DNA of 64,000 bases, taken from Dipteris shenzhenensis. Its lineage: Eukaryota; Polypodiophyta; Polypodiopsida; Gleicheniales. How positions within the stretch are numbered: position 1 is the stretch's first letter; each line of letters opens with the position of its first letter. The notes below the pieces were generated by a model, which saw only the letters and a list, made by a program, of their open reading frames with translations, had not been told where the DNA came from and searched no databases. The position numbers and the translations under genes are program-made. Shown in pieces: positions 21,076 through 32,035 of the stretch. The stretch lies in NCBI GenBank assembly GCA_047967505.1, contig CM106539.1; one strand, written 5' to 3'.

Positions 21076-21790
21076 TCATTGGACTCCCTTTGCATTGGTG
21101 GGGGGCAGTAACTCCAAGATGAGTTTGATTTTATTGTGGTCTGTAGAGATTCCATTCCGGGACACTATGTGGCCCAAGATGACACCATGTTTGACCCAAA
21201 ACTGGCACTTAAGGGGGTTGACGGATATGTGGTATAAGTGACACTTCTTAAGGATGAGCCTAAGATACTTCAGGTGGTCATCCCATTTCGATTTCATGCA
21301 AATATTGTCCAAGAAGACTTCCACAAAGTCCCTCACATATTCCTTGAATACCGTAACCATCATACATTGGAAGGTGGCAGGGGCATTGGTTAATTTGAAT
21401 ATCATTACCCTGGCTACATATACACCCCATTTGGTTACAAAGGCAATCTTATGTTGATCTTGGGGGGTAATCGATACTTGGTTGTAACCTGAAAATCCAT
21501 CTAGGAAGCTATACGCTTCCTTTCCAGCTACCCTTTCTAGAACATGTTCCATGAATGGCAAGGGGTAGTGGTCATGTCTCGTGGCAGTGTTGACCTTATT
21601 CAAATCCATGCATACTCTAATTTTTCCATTTTTCTTTAGGACTATCACAATGGGTGATACCTAGTCCGTATGCTCGATCTCATAGATAAATTTTGCACCT
21701 ACGAGTTTCTGGATTTCTTCCCTCACTATGAGTGCGTATTTCGGATTCATAGGGTAGGGGTGTAGCTTGTTGATGGGAACCTTAGGTAGG
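21076..21790 (-). pseudogene. Gypsy reverse transcriptase with FLDN active site
   Basis: RT copies element RNA into DNA. Motifs: HPYPMNPKYALIVREEIQK (about 21760), VLKKNGKIRVCMDLNKVN (about 21640), SFLDGFSGYNQV (about 21510), TNAPATFQCMM (about 21390), FVEVFLDNI (about 21320-21302) and LGHIVSRNGI (about 21165). The catalytic YxDD box is FLDN, with Asn at codon 21306-21304, which should abolish polymerase activity. The downstream end PPTNAKGVQ is followed by a stop where the family continues with the connection domain. An uninterrupted frame of 190 codons shows that this is one of the less damaged parts. Confidence 0.92.
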
Positions 21791-22540
21791 TTCTACCCCT
21801 TTTCTAACGTTGATTGGCTGGGATTAGGGCTGGCAGGGGTTAGAGGTAGGAATGGTATGTTCATCCAATTGGATAGATCATGCCATAGGATGGGATTTCC
21901 TCTGAGCAAGGAAGCGATCGGCATTTTCATCTCTGTCGATAGGAAAGCAACCAACCCGGCACTATTGCAGGGCTCTAGTGAAGCTTCTTCCTCCATGGAC
22001 AAAATGTCCTTGAATCCGTACAGGTCTCCTTTGTCTTGGAGGTTATGCAACACTGGGTCTTCCTAGAACTTCTTCTGCATCAGATTCGGAGCTTCCCACT
22101 GCTCCAAGATGAGGTGTTCCTCTTCCTCCACCCTTTCTGGCACCTTGAGCAATTTCACCCCTCAGGGGCCTATCAGGTGGGCTGGATGAATAGTATCTGA
22201 ACCCCTACTGGCCTTAAGTCGAATGCTCAAATTTATCTTGGAAATCCCATACCAAGTTGCATCCTTTATGTATTGCTTTTCTAAGACTGACGACGAGTCG
22301 GGATAGGTCTCCTTATAGGTGGGTGAGGGTGCCAGGCCTTGGGCCTGCACTAGTTTGTTCACCTCTGGGATCCGGGGTACCTCAAGGTCACTCTGGATGG
22401 AAGACTATTCAGAAGCAAAGGAGGTGGCAAGAGTATCTGTCTCCTCATCAGAACCATCCTGGATAAGCACTGGTCGGGGAACCGTCACCTACAAAGGGGT
22501 GGGATTGGTTGTGGTTCGGGTGGTGGGTGTACAATCCTTG
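21791..22540 (-). pseudogene. Gypsy gag-RT spacer without recognisable protease
   Basis: Between the last zinc knuckle and RT the minus strand encodes acidic, protein-like segments (KQYIKDATWYGISKINLS near 22270; FKDILSMEEEASLEP near 22000). I see no DSG/DTG site or ILGR motif here, although this is where retropepsin normally lies in gypsy elements. Function is unknown; it may be a linker. Confidence 0.5.
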
Positions 22541-24720
22541 TATGGAGAGTCCTTCAAGAAGTGTGGTCCCTGGCATTTGAAATAGGACACTGCAGGGTTT
22601 GAAGTGCCTCATTAGGGGCATTCACTTGCTCTTTGGGGACCCTGGCAAGTGTAACATTGGAGCGGGGGTCTTCGAGTGATTCAGTTTAGATCTCTTGCCC
22701 TTTTGTTTATGAGGGCAGTCTAGAATATGGGAACTTGTTGATCCTCTGGTGGGAGGTAGTGGATCAGGGTACCACTTCCCTCCTCGTAGGGGTAGCAATC
22801 ATGAGGTCCATGATCAAGATCCGTTTCCTCCCAGTCGTTGGGCAATTTTTCAACCAACACTTGATTGATTGGGGCGATACAAGGTAGCAGGGGCTATAGA
22901 CCTAGTATGGGTGGTGGTGGCAAAGCTGGCTGTGACTAGAGCTAGCCACGGGACCACCTTGAGAGATCTGGGGGTTAGGTGGGGCTGTTAGGGCTAATGG
23001 GGGTCTCATTTGATACATAGGTTGGGGAAGTGTCCTTGGAAATCAATATTGGGGGGTATCATGAATTCCCCACCTATGGCAATGTGCGCAGTAGAGTGCC
23101 AGCCTTGCCCTTAGGTGCGGGCACTCATTGGAGGGGTGGTTGCCATTGCATACCCCACACCAGACATTGTCTCTCCATGGAAACAAGTGGGGGTTGCTCA
23201 GCACCTCCTTGGAGGTTCCTGTCCTCCATTGCTGGCCTAGCTAATCCAACATATTGGAGGCCAGCTCACTCATATCCAAGCCTTTAGGCTCGTTAGCCTC
23301 CTTCTTGATTGACTCTACACTGGAGGACCTAACCGATGGAGATATTTTGGAGGGGGCTGAGGCCTTGCCCGAATTCACTTTGTCCATCATGTTGTCACAT
23401 ATATAGATGGCGACCTTGCTACATAGATCAAAGGAGGTGGGGTTCATCACCATGAGTTAGTCGTGCAAGGCAACAACCGTTCATTGCTCATCCGCTCATA
23501 TGGATCACAACGGGCATTGAGCTACGTAATCCTAGTAATGTAATCCCTCAGGGATTCCTTGTCGTTCTGTTTTACCCCATACAATTGGTTGATCGGGCTT
23601 CATTTATGGCCACTTGGACGAACCCCATAATAAAAGCCTTTCTCAGCATCTCCTAGTTGATCTTTTCTTCTAGGGTGAGAGCCCTATACCATTGGTCGGC
23701 CTTGCCATCCAAGCTAAGGCCAAACACATTGGCCATCTCTAGGTCACCTGGCGCACCAAAGGCTTCACAAATCTGTTCAAACCATTCCACGTGGGAGACC
23801 GGGTCTCCTTCTCCTAGGAACTTGGTCATTAGCTTGGAGATGGCTATGGGACGGCTTCTCAAGGGATTCGCCATCCCTACAGGGAACACTGGGATGGGTG
23901 GAGGTGGTGTTAACCCCCTTCCTAGGGCATTCACCAAAATACGCATTGCCTCATCAGTCAACACCGTTTACGTAGCTAGCAGAGGTGGTGTTGCTGTGGG
24001 CTTGACGGGTCATCGGGCTGGCCCATGTGGTGGTCCACATGTAGTTGCTGGTGTTGGCATTGGGATGGAGGTACCAATGCCTGCATTCATTAGTGCAACC
24101 GATATAGACGAGGAAGGACGGACCCCAGAGGCAGTGGGTCCTGGGGCATGGTAACGTTGGTTCCATGCAGTGGGTGGTATGGTGGAAATTGTGGTGCCCC
24201 ATAGTTGACGAAGGCTAGTGGCACCGAGGCTATTAGAGGGTCATAAGGCATCCACCTTAGAAGTTCTTAGTATCCCCTCTATTTGGGTCTTTTCTATAGA
24301 ATTCCATCATCCATGGATCTTCATCATCCATGTTCTCCCACTAGGGAGGTCTGGCATAGGCGGAGGGACCTGGATCGGCAAAGGTGGTTTTTGTCCCAGT
24401 CTGAGGTTCAGGAGCTGCTGTCTGCTGTTGGCCTTCCCTTCCTATGGACATGCCGGTAAAGTGTTCTCCATGTCTGCCAACTCTGTTCATCCTAAGCGAC
24501 CGAACATGTTGGAGAACGTACCTCTAAGCCGAGATGCAACCGAAGGTGCAGGAGAGTTAGGAGAGGCTGCACTTGTGAATGGAGCTTCCGAGGCCCTTGG
24601 ATCCAAGGGATCTTGCATCACTTGTTCTAGACTCTTTGTTTCATTAGAACTAGATAGAGTTTCTCATCAGGGACCTATGAATGAGTGGAGGCTCGGGATC
24701 GAGCTTCCGGATTCCTAGCT
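22541..24720 (-). pseudogene. Gypsy gag with Retrotrans_gag block and four zinc-knuckle sites
   Basis: Gag forms the particle. The Retrotrans_gag-type block reads KFLGEGDPVSHVEWFEQI and later LEMANVFGLSLDGKADQWY (about 23830-23690). After a frame change, a knuckle CGVCNGNHPSNEC (about 23160-23120) with CX2CX3HX4C spacing is followed by YCAHCHRWGIHDTPQY, which has lost its last Cys. About 450 bases on, CYTCQGPQRASEC (His lost) and YFKCQGPHFLKDS (two Cys lost) match the two knuckles of the 13.6-kb fragment. A spacer with a proline-rich character joins the pairs. The N-terminal 500 bases (24720-24200) are readable only in pieces. Confidence 0.78.
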
Positions 24721-26038
24721 AGGATGGAGGGTGGGCTAAGCATAACTTGAAGCAGTTTCTTCTGGCACGGGATCCATTGGCAAAATCCTTCCGGATCTCA
24801 AGTGCATGTGGGATGCCTCTGGCTAGACACACTCAGTCTGAACTAAGGTTCTAGAATTGTTTTTAAATTCTTTGGCTACCCCAGAGGTATAGCACCTGGC
24901 GGTGGGATACAGTTTTAGCGACGGTTAGTGGTGTAAGCATATAGCGATGGCAGCGGAGTAAGAATATAACCACGGGCGGTGGGGTAGATGTATCGTGACG
25001 ATCAACGGGATAAATATTGCCATGTGGTTGGTGTGAACAGTCACAAGGGCTATCCCCGTGGGCATAGGGATATGGAATGATAGTAGCGGGTGGTGGGATA
25101 GGGAATCAATGGGATAAGCATATCGCGATGACGACGGGTAAGTGTAAAACAGTAGACGACGGGATGAAAACAGTGGCGGTTGGTTGAATAAAAATAGTGA
25201 CGGGCAGCATGATGGGAGTAACGCGATGCGCAGAGGGGAATGATTATGACTACGGGCATGGGGGTGGGTTACACCGCGTCGATGGCGGAGTAGCAAGATA
25301 GCAACGATCAATGGTGTGGGACTACAACGACAGTCAATGGCTGTCAGATTGACGCAATAGCAACTCTGACATGCATTAAATCAGTGCAGCGAGGTAGACC
25401 GTGGTCAGAGGTTAGGTCGGTGGGATAGGACTACGGCACCGAGTCAATGTAGGTTGAATGGAGGGATATGGCTAACGCATCGGTCAGCAGGGTATTTGGT
25501 CAGTGCGATAGGGCTACAGTGCCGACTCGGTGGGATAGTCACACACAATGTCACCGCCGCGAACTGATTTTTGATTATTTCTGAAGATTTTGCAGTTTCT
25601 GTTCATGATTTTTTGTGACGGGGGGATGCTACATACCTAATCTACCTACTCAATGAAAAAACTTGAAAACAAAACACTTTTTGAAAGCCAAAATGCAAAA
25701 TGTCAGAAAGGGTGAGTTCTAAGAAACAAAACTACTTCAAAATTTGGCAAGAATCCTTATTTTTGTTGTTTTTTGAGGTGTTTGGACCTTACACACACCT
25801 TAGCAATCAAACCCACTAAGTTTCTATCAACTTGAAATACCAAAAAGCATCAAAGACAAGCTTCCAATGCTCACAAATGGCTTTCCTACAAGAAAAAATC
25901 GTTTTCCGTCCACACTCTCACTTTCCACCTCTCTTCTCTCCTACAACTCCACTAACAAGCTCCAAGGTAAGCTTGAAGACTTGTGCAATGGGAATATATC
26001 AAAGGAAGGCAAGTGCAAATGCAAAAGCATACCTTTTC
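24721..26038 (-). other. Gypsy 5' leader, no gene
   Basis: This lies between the primer-binding site and gag. It contains the minisatellite listed separately. The rest (25570-26038) is AT-rich and without a convincing frame. A long leader before gag is common in plant gypsy elements. Confidence 0.5.
24890..25560. repeat. Degenerate ~26-bp GGTGGGATA minisatellite, copy B
   Basis: Variants such as GACGGGATAAGCATATCGCG, GGCGGTTGGTTGAATA and GCGGTGGGATA recur at roughly 25-28-bp spacing through the gypsy leader. They share the GGTGGGAT(A) core and a CGATGG-type spacer with the array at 17110-17455, suggesting a common ancestral leader or LTR. Confidence 0.6.
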
Positions 26039-26056
26039 TCCCCGGCAACCGCGCCA
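26039..26056 (-). promoter_or_regulatory. Primer-binding site, tRNA-Asp type
   Basis: The plus strand reads TCCCCGGCAACCGCGCCA, one mismatch from the 3' end of plant tRNA-Asp (TCCCCGGCAACGGCGCCA, from memory). On the minus strand this is TGGCGCGGTTGCCGGGGA, where minus-strand DNA synthesis would start. Four bases (TTTT) separate it from the expected LTR end at 26061, which reads CA on the minus strand. Confidence 0.82.
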
Positions 26057-27038
26057 AAAATGTAGTGGGCCTCGACGATGACTCATGTGTCGTGGGGATG
26101 TTGAAGATATGCCGATGGAGCACACATCTTCACTTGCGGTACTTCTCTTCATCTTCTTGTCTCCTAGCCTCCAATCTCAACCATTGTGTGAACAATTTCC
26201 GCCAATCAGAATCATACTCCATGCACTCCCCTCATTGCAAGCTTTCCTGAATTCGAACCAACTGTAGGATTGCCAAATGTGTTTAAGGTAGTTTTACCCC
26301 AAGCACTTATACATCCGAACTCAAACAAACTCTAGTCCACATATAGATATGCTTAGAATTGGAAACACATTGAATGAAAGTCGCAATATAACCTCAAGCA
26401 ATTACATTGAAGAAGCACAATATTTGATCATTACTATCATATCTGGGTATTACATCAATATGAAACTGGACAAAGTATAGTAATATTGCAAGTCTGATAT
26501 CATTCCGATAGGTATACGACTACAGATGTCCCAAGTTGTCCATACAGCAGTTGCATGCATGTACAACCATACAACTACTTCTTTATGCCGCCTAAGGTAA
26601 CTACTATTCCATACTATTCCAAAGTACTATTTAGAACTAAGTGACTAAGTGCCTTATTATCCTCCAACACACTTATTTGCTTTTCAATATTGAGATTCCC
26701 ACTTCTATAGGGTGATCATGCATCCCCATGTGAGTTGAACACCTTGTGACTTTGTTGTAGTTTTGAGGCAAGCAATAATAAATCAATGCACTACATAAAG
26801 CCGGCCACACTCAGGTGGCTCACCATAATGCTTACAAGCCAATGTTCTAATATCTTATGAGAGTGAGCCTATAGATGGCACCTTTTTCAGCTTATCTTTC
26901 CATTGATTTTCAATAACTTTGCCTTTTAACTCTGGGTCAACATGGACTCAAGTAGCACAGAATGTGTTTGTGGAATAGCGGCAAAGCTCCGCTTGTACTA
27001 GTAGCAAAAGGCTAGGAATAATCTCTCTTAGGAGTCCA

Positions 27039-27275
27039 ACATGCATGTTCTATGTGCAAGGTCTACATACAGTTCCTATATGCATGTTCTACATGCAAGT
27101 TCTACATACGATTCCCACATGCAAGTTCTACATGCAAGCTCTACATGCAATTCGTACATGCAATTCCTACATGCCAGTTCTATGTGCAGTTCCTACATGC
27201 AAGTTCTACATGTAGCTCATACATGCAAGTTCTACATGTAACTCTTACATGCATCTTCATACAAGCTCTACATGT
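27039..27275 (+). repeat. 13-bp minisatellite (ACATGCAAGTTCT)
   Basis: About 18 consecutive variants of ACATGCAAGTTCT, each 13 bp, run through the stretch. As 13 is not a multiple of three, all three frames stay open in places and read as a 13-residue repeat; this is not a protein gene. Confidence 0.92.

Positions 27276-27356
<81 letters not shown>
27276..27356 (+). repeat. (AG)n microsatellite
   Basis: An almost pure GA repeat of about 80 bp directly follows the 13-bp minisatellite. Confidence 0.95.
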
Positions 27357-27357
<1 letters not shown>

Positions 27358-27748
27358 TCCTACAATTTCTACATGCAGAGAGAGAAGCTCTCCAACTTGT
27401 ATAACTATCTCATGATGGAATGAAGCCCACACTCTTTGGGGCATTGTGTTGAGCTCTATTTTGGTGTTCTATGCAATTGTCTCCAAGTGTCCATGCTCCC
27501 TTGCACTCTCACATCCAAAAGCATGTTCTAACCTTGTCTCCCACTCCCCTCTCCTCCAACCTTGCAACTCCTTCTCTCCCTCTCCCCCTCCCTTCTCCTC
27601 TCTCTTCTGCCACCTCCTTGCTCTTACACCTTCTTCTCTCCCACTCCTATGCTTCCCCTCAACCCTTATCCTCTTAGATTAGTCCCTCAACCCTTGACCT
27701 CCAGGATCCATGAGCGAGACGAGTTCTCCTCCATGTACTCTATTCTAA

Positions 27749-27870
27749 ACCTTGCATCCCCCTTCTAACCCTGCATCCCCCTTCTAACCTTGATACCCCT
27801 TTTAACCTTGAATCTCCTTCTGAACACTAGAGTCTTCTTCTAAACCCTGGAACCTCCTTTTAAAGCTAAG
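27749..27870 (+). repeat. 19-20-bp tandem repeat cluster
   Basis: Six diverged units of the type CCTTGCATCCCCCTTCTAA occur in tandem, the first two nearly identical. They lie in a pyrimidine-rich region (27490-27870). Confidence 0.75.
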
Positions 27871-28101
27871 ACCCACAATGGAGGTGAAAGCCTTCATTCC
27901 CCCAAGAATGTTGATGACTACTCCTTTCACACAAGCATGCGTGATGTTTTCTTCCCACACTTGAGCCTATGTCTCTCACTAGAATACGATCCAAGGTCGC
28001 TACACCTATACTATAACAACAATGACACGATATATCTATAGGTGACAAAAGGCCTCGGAACCCTGCACATCTTGTGAATGTCATGGGATAGTGGCAACAT
28101 T

Positions 28102-28119
28102 TGGCGCCGTTCCTGGGGA
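28102..28119 (+). promoter_or_regulatory. Primer-binding site, tRNA-Asp type, plus strand
   Basis: TGGCGCCGTTCCTGGGGA differs at two positions from the tRNA-Asp primer site, TGGCGCCGTTGCCGGGGA. It follows GGCAACA, a good LTR 3' end, after two bases. It starts a second LTR element running rightward. Confidence 0.75.
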
Positions 28120-28689
28120 GACTAGTGTCCTAAGTAAATTTACACAAGTATGTGTGAAAAACAAACCACCATGAACAATCACAGACATGTAAGTTCAAGG
28201 GCTAGGAGAGTTTTTTTAATTATCCAACTCTAGGAACCTTCAGTTACTAGAATTTAATATTTGTTTAAAAATGGCCACTTAAAGAACAAATTAGGCCATC
28301 TAATGGCAACCAATGTGTAGATCTCAAATATTTGAATATTTCTCCTTTTTATTAACAAACGATCCAAGATAAGCATGAAAAGTTATGGGCACGGGAAGAT
28401 TCTAGGGTTAGGGCTTAGGGTTACAACCCTAAACCCCTCCCACCTACATTCTTATAAAAACCCTCTCTATCCGTCCTCCACATCTAGCCTCCATCATCAT
28501 CCAAATACCAAACCGCAATACCCTCTCGATCAAATGCCACCCTACTCCCATCCTCATCACCGAGTTTGCTTCCAACTCTTCTCGTTGGGAGGACATAGCC
28601 ATCCACCCACTGTCCATTGTCACCCTCAACAATCCCATTACATCGACAAGGTTTTTTTTTAAGAGGGCGATCAAAGGATAGGAAGCAAT

Positions 28690-29630
28690 GCCAAAGCTAA
28701 AGAAGATTTGACGAAAGATTCCACAGCCTTAGCAACAACGAGACCTTGCTAAAGTTTGCAACCGTCTACCTCCTCTCAACCAAAGCGATTGCAAGCATTT
28801 GTGGTGCAGAGTGATAGCTCCGAGGAGGATTCAATGCATGAAATGGAAGCAGAAGAGGTACCAATGCAGCCCCAGTCACCATCCGCCTACACGACCATTG
28901 ATGCAGCTGAGTCCTTGGAGCACTTTCCAATGATGCAAAAGCTTTCCTAGAGCAAAGGCGACTTGGATAAGTGTTCAAGCACCTACAATCCTTGAAGGAA
29001 ACTCTTGCCATGACTGCATACATCTAGGAATTTCTTCACTCTTATCACTCCAGGGATGCACAGGCTGGCAAATATGGCACCATCATTGTAAATTAGAGTC
29101 CACTCAATATTATACTCGATAGTACATTGATCCAATGGGCCTTCTCACTCCCAATTAAAGGGGAAAAATACACATCCAGACCTGCCGATGCCAAATTTCA
29201 AGAAATTCAGCCTCTCCTCACCAAGGGCACCCAGTTCCATAGGGATGGAACTGGGTGGAATACTACTTCGCACAATCATCAACCCTAGACTCAAGGAAGC
29301 AGCTACATTCCTATCCACAATCTTGGGTGTCAAGTGTGGAAAGAATCGATCCCTTTCACTCCACAATTTTTTTTGGCTCAGTAGGCAGCTGAAACAAGAG
29401 TGGATCCAGCATTTGGTCATCTTCCCAATTGCTACAACCTCTTAAGGATCTGGACATCCTCTTGTCACATGTTTGGGAGCCATCACAATCTTCTCCTCAT
29501 GCCACATTGCCCAATGAGGATGCCCCAGAAGAGCAACTACCTACGATGGAGGTCGAAAATGAGGAATTGCCACAGGAGAGATGCTATAGCTTAGCACACA
29601 GTTACACCCAACCGATCAGTTTGTTTATGC
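28690..29630 (+). pseudogene. Gag-like ORF of plus-strand LTR element, decayed
   Basis: A plus-strand frame from about 28714 (MPKLKKI) through SSEEDSMHEMEAEEVPMQ (about 28815) shifts near 28935 and continues as AKAFLEQRRLG, then EFLHSYHSRDAQAGKYGTI, LIQWAFSLPIKGEKYTSRP (about 29130) and ESIPFTPQFFLAQ (about 29350). The IQWAFSLPIKGEKY type of core recalls plant gypsy gag-like ORFs that start about 600 bases after a primer-binding site, but I do not recognise the family firmly. No pol follows, so the element may be a non-autonomous gag-only form or a truncated copy. Confidence 0.45.
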
Positions 29631-31600
29631 TTTGTGTCACATTTTTCTAGCTTCAAGAGAATTAGAAGTATGCTTTACATTTTTTATACAGTCTAGTCTT
29701 TTTGAACAATGCCATGCTCAATCTCCTATGTCAGAGTCCGAGAAAAGGTTTCCATCAAAATTTCTATTTATTATGTTATCAATTGAATTTCTCTACCACA
29801 TGTTGTTTTCTGGTAATATTTTTTATAGGCTTATTATGTTTTGGCATGCATGCCATTGTTATGATGTCAATCATGTCATCACGTTGAATCTACATTGGCT
29901 ATTCAAAACCCAAATTGCTTCTATGTTCTCCATGCCATATTGGCCAAAATTTTCCATAGCTTGCATGGTTCATTGCTGACATCTTAAGGACATCTCAATC
30001 ACTCTTGGATATTTTACTAGACCCAATCTATAATGACATTTCAAGTACACAAAGTACTCTTTTTTTGAGAATTTTTAAAAACTAGAGATTTTCTATGGGT
30101 ACAAAAGCTTTTAAAGGTCACAAGCTTACAATAGCTTCTTCAATATTAGTCTCGGCAACTTGGCCATTTTTTATTCTTAAAGCAAAACATGTCATTACAA
30201 AGCAACTTTTAAGTTATGAGCATTGTTGCAAGGCTCTAGAATTGCTTAACTATTGGGCCTGAGGTGACAGAAAAATTCAAAGGGACTGCGTAAGAAGGGG
30301 ATGATATTCCAGGGTTCTTTTTTTTTCTGCACTTAGCTTCGGGTCAATTGTTTGGCAAGGTTGTAGAATAGGGTAAGTGAGGGTGGTCACACACTAAGGG
30401 TGCCTACCCAAGTTGAGCTAATGTGGAAAACATGTCCACCACTAAAACATGTTGAGCAGCCAATCTTGGCTGCCCATTGCCCTCCCAAGCTTGGGCGCAG
30501 GGCTAGTGTCTCACTTAGAGAGATTTCCTGAGTATTGATGGGACGTTGGGAAGTTTCAAGACTTATATCAGAAATCATGGAGGGCTCGGGTACCTAGAAG
30601 CCAATCACCTAAAAGGAGTGGGAAAATCTGAGGTGGTAGGATTCGGCAGGAACTTCAAGGGTAATTAGATAGAAGAGAATAAATTTTGAGGCTGTAGATA
30701 GAGGGTTTCAAGATTGAGACAGATTGAACCGATGAAATATATGTTTTCTTATGAAGTAATCCACCCATGTCCTTTAATACTGGGACATCTTTTGACATCT
30801 TCTGTCTTAGTCTTGCTTAAATTAGGAAGAGTTCTGTTGGCATAATGGAAATCTCACCGGTTTTCCAGCAACCAGTGGGTTGAAAACCTGTGATTTCTGA
30901 AATTGTTTGGCTTTTGGGTTTTGGTGCTCGGCAGTACTTTGCAACATGCCAAACTTGTTGCAATTGAAGCAAATTGGTCTTCCTGATTCGGGAAATTTGT
31001 TTGATTCAGTTTGCTATGCATGCAACTAAACGTTCTTAACTGTGTCTATGTCCATGGGGACTAATGGTTTTCTTGGTTTGGAAGTAGGAGCAACAATGGG
31101 GAAGTGGGAGCAACCCATTGTTCGGCTCCTTTATCAATGAAGTACTTTCTTTGCAGAGATTATTTGTACTGTTCCTGAGAATGAGTTGGGTCCCAAATCT
31201 CTTGCTCGTCTAAGTAGTTCAGGTCTCAATTAGCTCCAGAAAAAATGAAGTTCCAATTTTTCAGCCATTTTGAGATCAGTCCTGAGACAAACGGGTCCTT
31301 GTGGATTATATCTCAAGGTTTGAATCTGGACAATGACTGATTGTGATGCATCTGCACTGCAGTGTGCATTGCCATATGTCTGACAGGTTGAGTATAGATT
31401 TTCATCTAATTTAAGGTATCGTGCAGCAGAACTAAAGGTATCCGTCCATGGATCTTCTCTTTAATTGAGAAATGTGGACTTATGACCTCGATTGTCAGTG
31501 GCGTTTCCACCAAATGTAGTTTGCCTGGGCTGGCGGTTATAGCAGTTGCATGTGTCCAGCCATCACACAAGGACCTGGTAGTTTGTTAGTTTGTTAGTTA
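29631..31600. other. No gene seen
   Basis: AT-rich sequence with short open frames only. No RT, integrase or 3' LTR was found for the element to the left. The last kilobase would include any promoter of the PPR gene; no convincing TATA site was chosen. Confidence 0.4.
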
Positions 31601-31836
31601 GCAGTGATTAAAGCAGGAGCTCGCACCAGTTCTTCTCGAGACGATGAACACATACAAAGGAGGCAGAGATCCTTCTTACACCTCTGACGCAACCGTCACG
31701 GCCCTATCGTCGCCCAGTGCCTGGCAGGGATTTTTTTTCGTAGTGGAGATCCACACTCTGTGCCTCACCGTATTAAGCTCAAATCCTCGGCGGTTTCTTC
31801 CGAGGCTCCACCGGGCAGGGGATGTCCTGTTTACAG

Positions 31837-32035
31837 GTACTGCAGACTTTTCTGGCAATTGCTTTTCATTGTGTTCACCCTTGGTAGGTAACTCAAGTAC
31901 CCAGCGATAATGGAAGGATACTGTCTGGACCCAGTACTGGGACAACGGAAAGAGCAAAGTAACTGTGCGACGAGTTTGAATGGAACCATTGGCACAGATT
32001 GGCTACTTTGATGTGTATTTTGTGAATCTTAACAG
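31837..32035 (+). other. Possible 5' UTR intron of the PPR gene
   Basis: TTTACAG|GTACTG at 31837 is a good donor and TTAACAG ending at 32035, directly before the ATG, is a good acceptor. Joining them does not extend the coding frame upstream (a stop arises after 11 codons), so if real the intron is untranslated. A short upstream frame (31644-31910) is not conserved-looking. Confidence 0.3.

Larger units (their letters stand above)
18117..26056 (-). mobile_element. Ty3/gypsy retrotransposon, decayed, with retropepsin after integrase
   Basis: Read from right to left: a tRNA-Asp-type primer-binding site (26056-26039), a leader with a 26-bp minisatellite (25560-24890), gag with a Retrotrans_gag block and four zinc-knuckle sites (24.2-22.5 kb), a spacer without a protease, RT (21.8-21.1), RNase H (20.8-20.3), integrase with HHCC and DDE (20.3-19.5), a GPY/F module (19.47-19.19), then a coiled coil, a retropepsin-like domain and a proline-rich tail down to 18117. 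The element is dead: FLDN in RT, Asn for the first integrase Asp and many stops. The 5' LTR should begin at 26061; the 3' LTR was not identified. Confidence 0.82.
26061..28099. repeat. LTR-containing interval between two divergent primer-binding sites
   Basis: The interval begins TGTAG next to the minus-strand site at 26056 and ends GGCAACA next to a plus-strand site at 28102. Both ends have the correct TG...CA polarity, so it should contain the 5' LTR of the gypsy element on its left and the 5' LTR of the plus-strand element on its right. I could not place the boundary between them. No gene is supported. It carries the 13-bp minisatellite, a GA tract and a 19-20-bp repeat cluster. Confidence 0.5.

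Noticed and set aside
24218-24718. 166-codon plus-strand frame
   Set aside because: It is antisense to the gypsy gag N-terminal region and resembles no protein.
26039-26056. tRNA-Asp gene fragment
   Set aside because: Only the last 18 bases match, in the position and orientation of a retrotransposon primer-binding site.
27039-27275. Possible CRISPR-like array
   Set aside because: Units are contiguous 13-bp repeats with no spacers, in a plant retroelement context.
27041-27423. Open plus-strand frames encoding a repeated Met-Gln-Val-Leu-His-type peptide
   Set aside because: They are the translation of the 13-bp minisatellite and the GA tract, not a gene.
31644-31910. 88-codon frame before the PPR gene as an N-terminal exon
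   Set aside because: Joining it by the best splice sites leads to a stop soon after the junction; an in-frame TAA lies directly before the PPR ATG.
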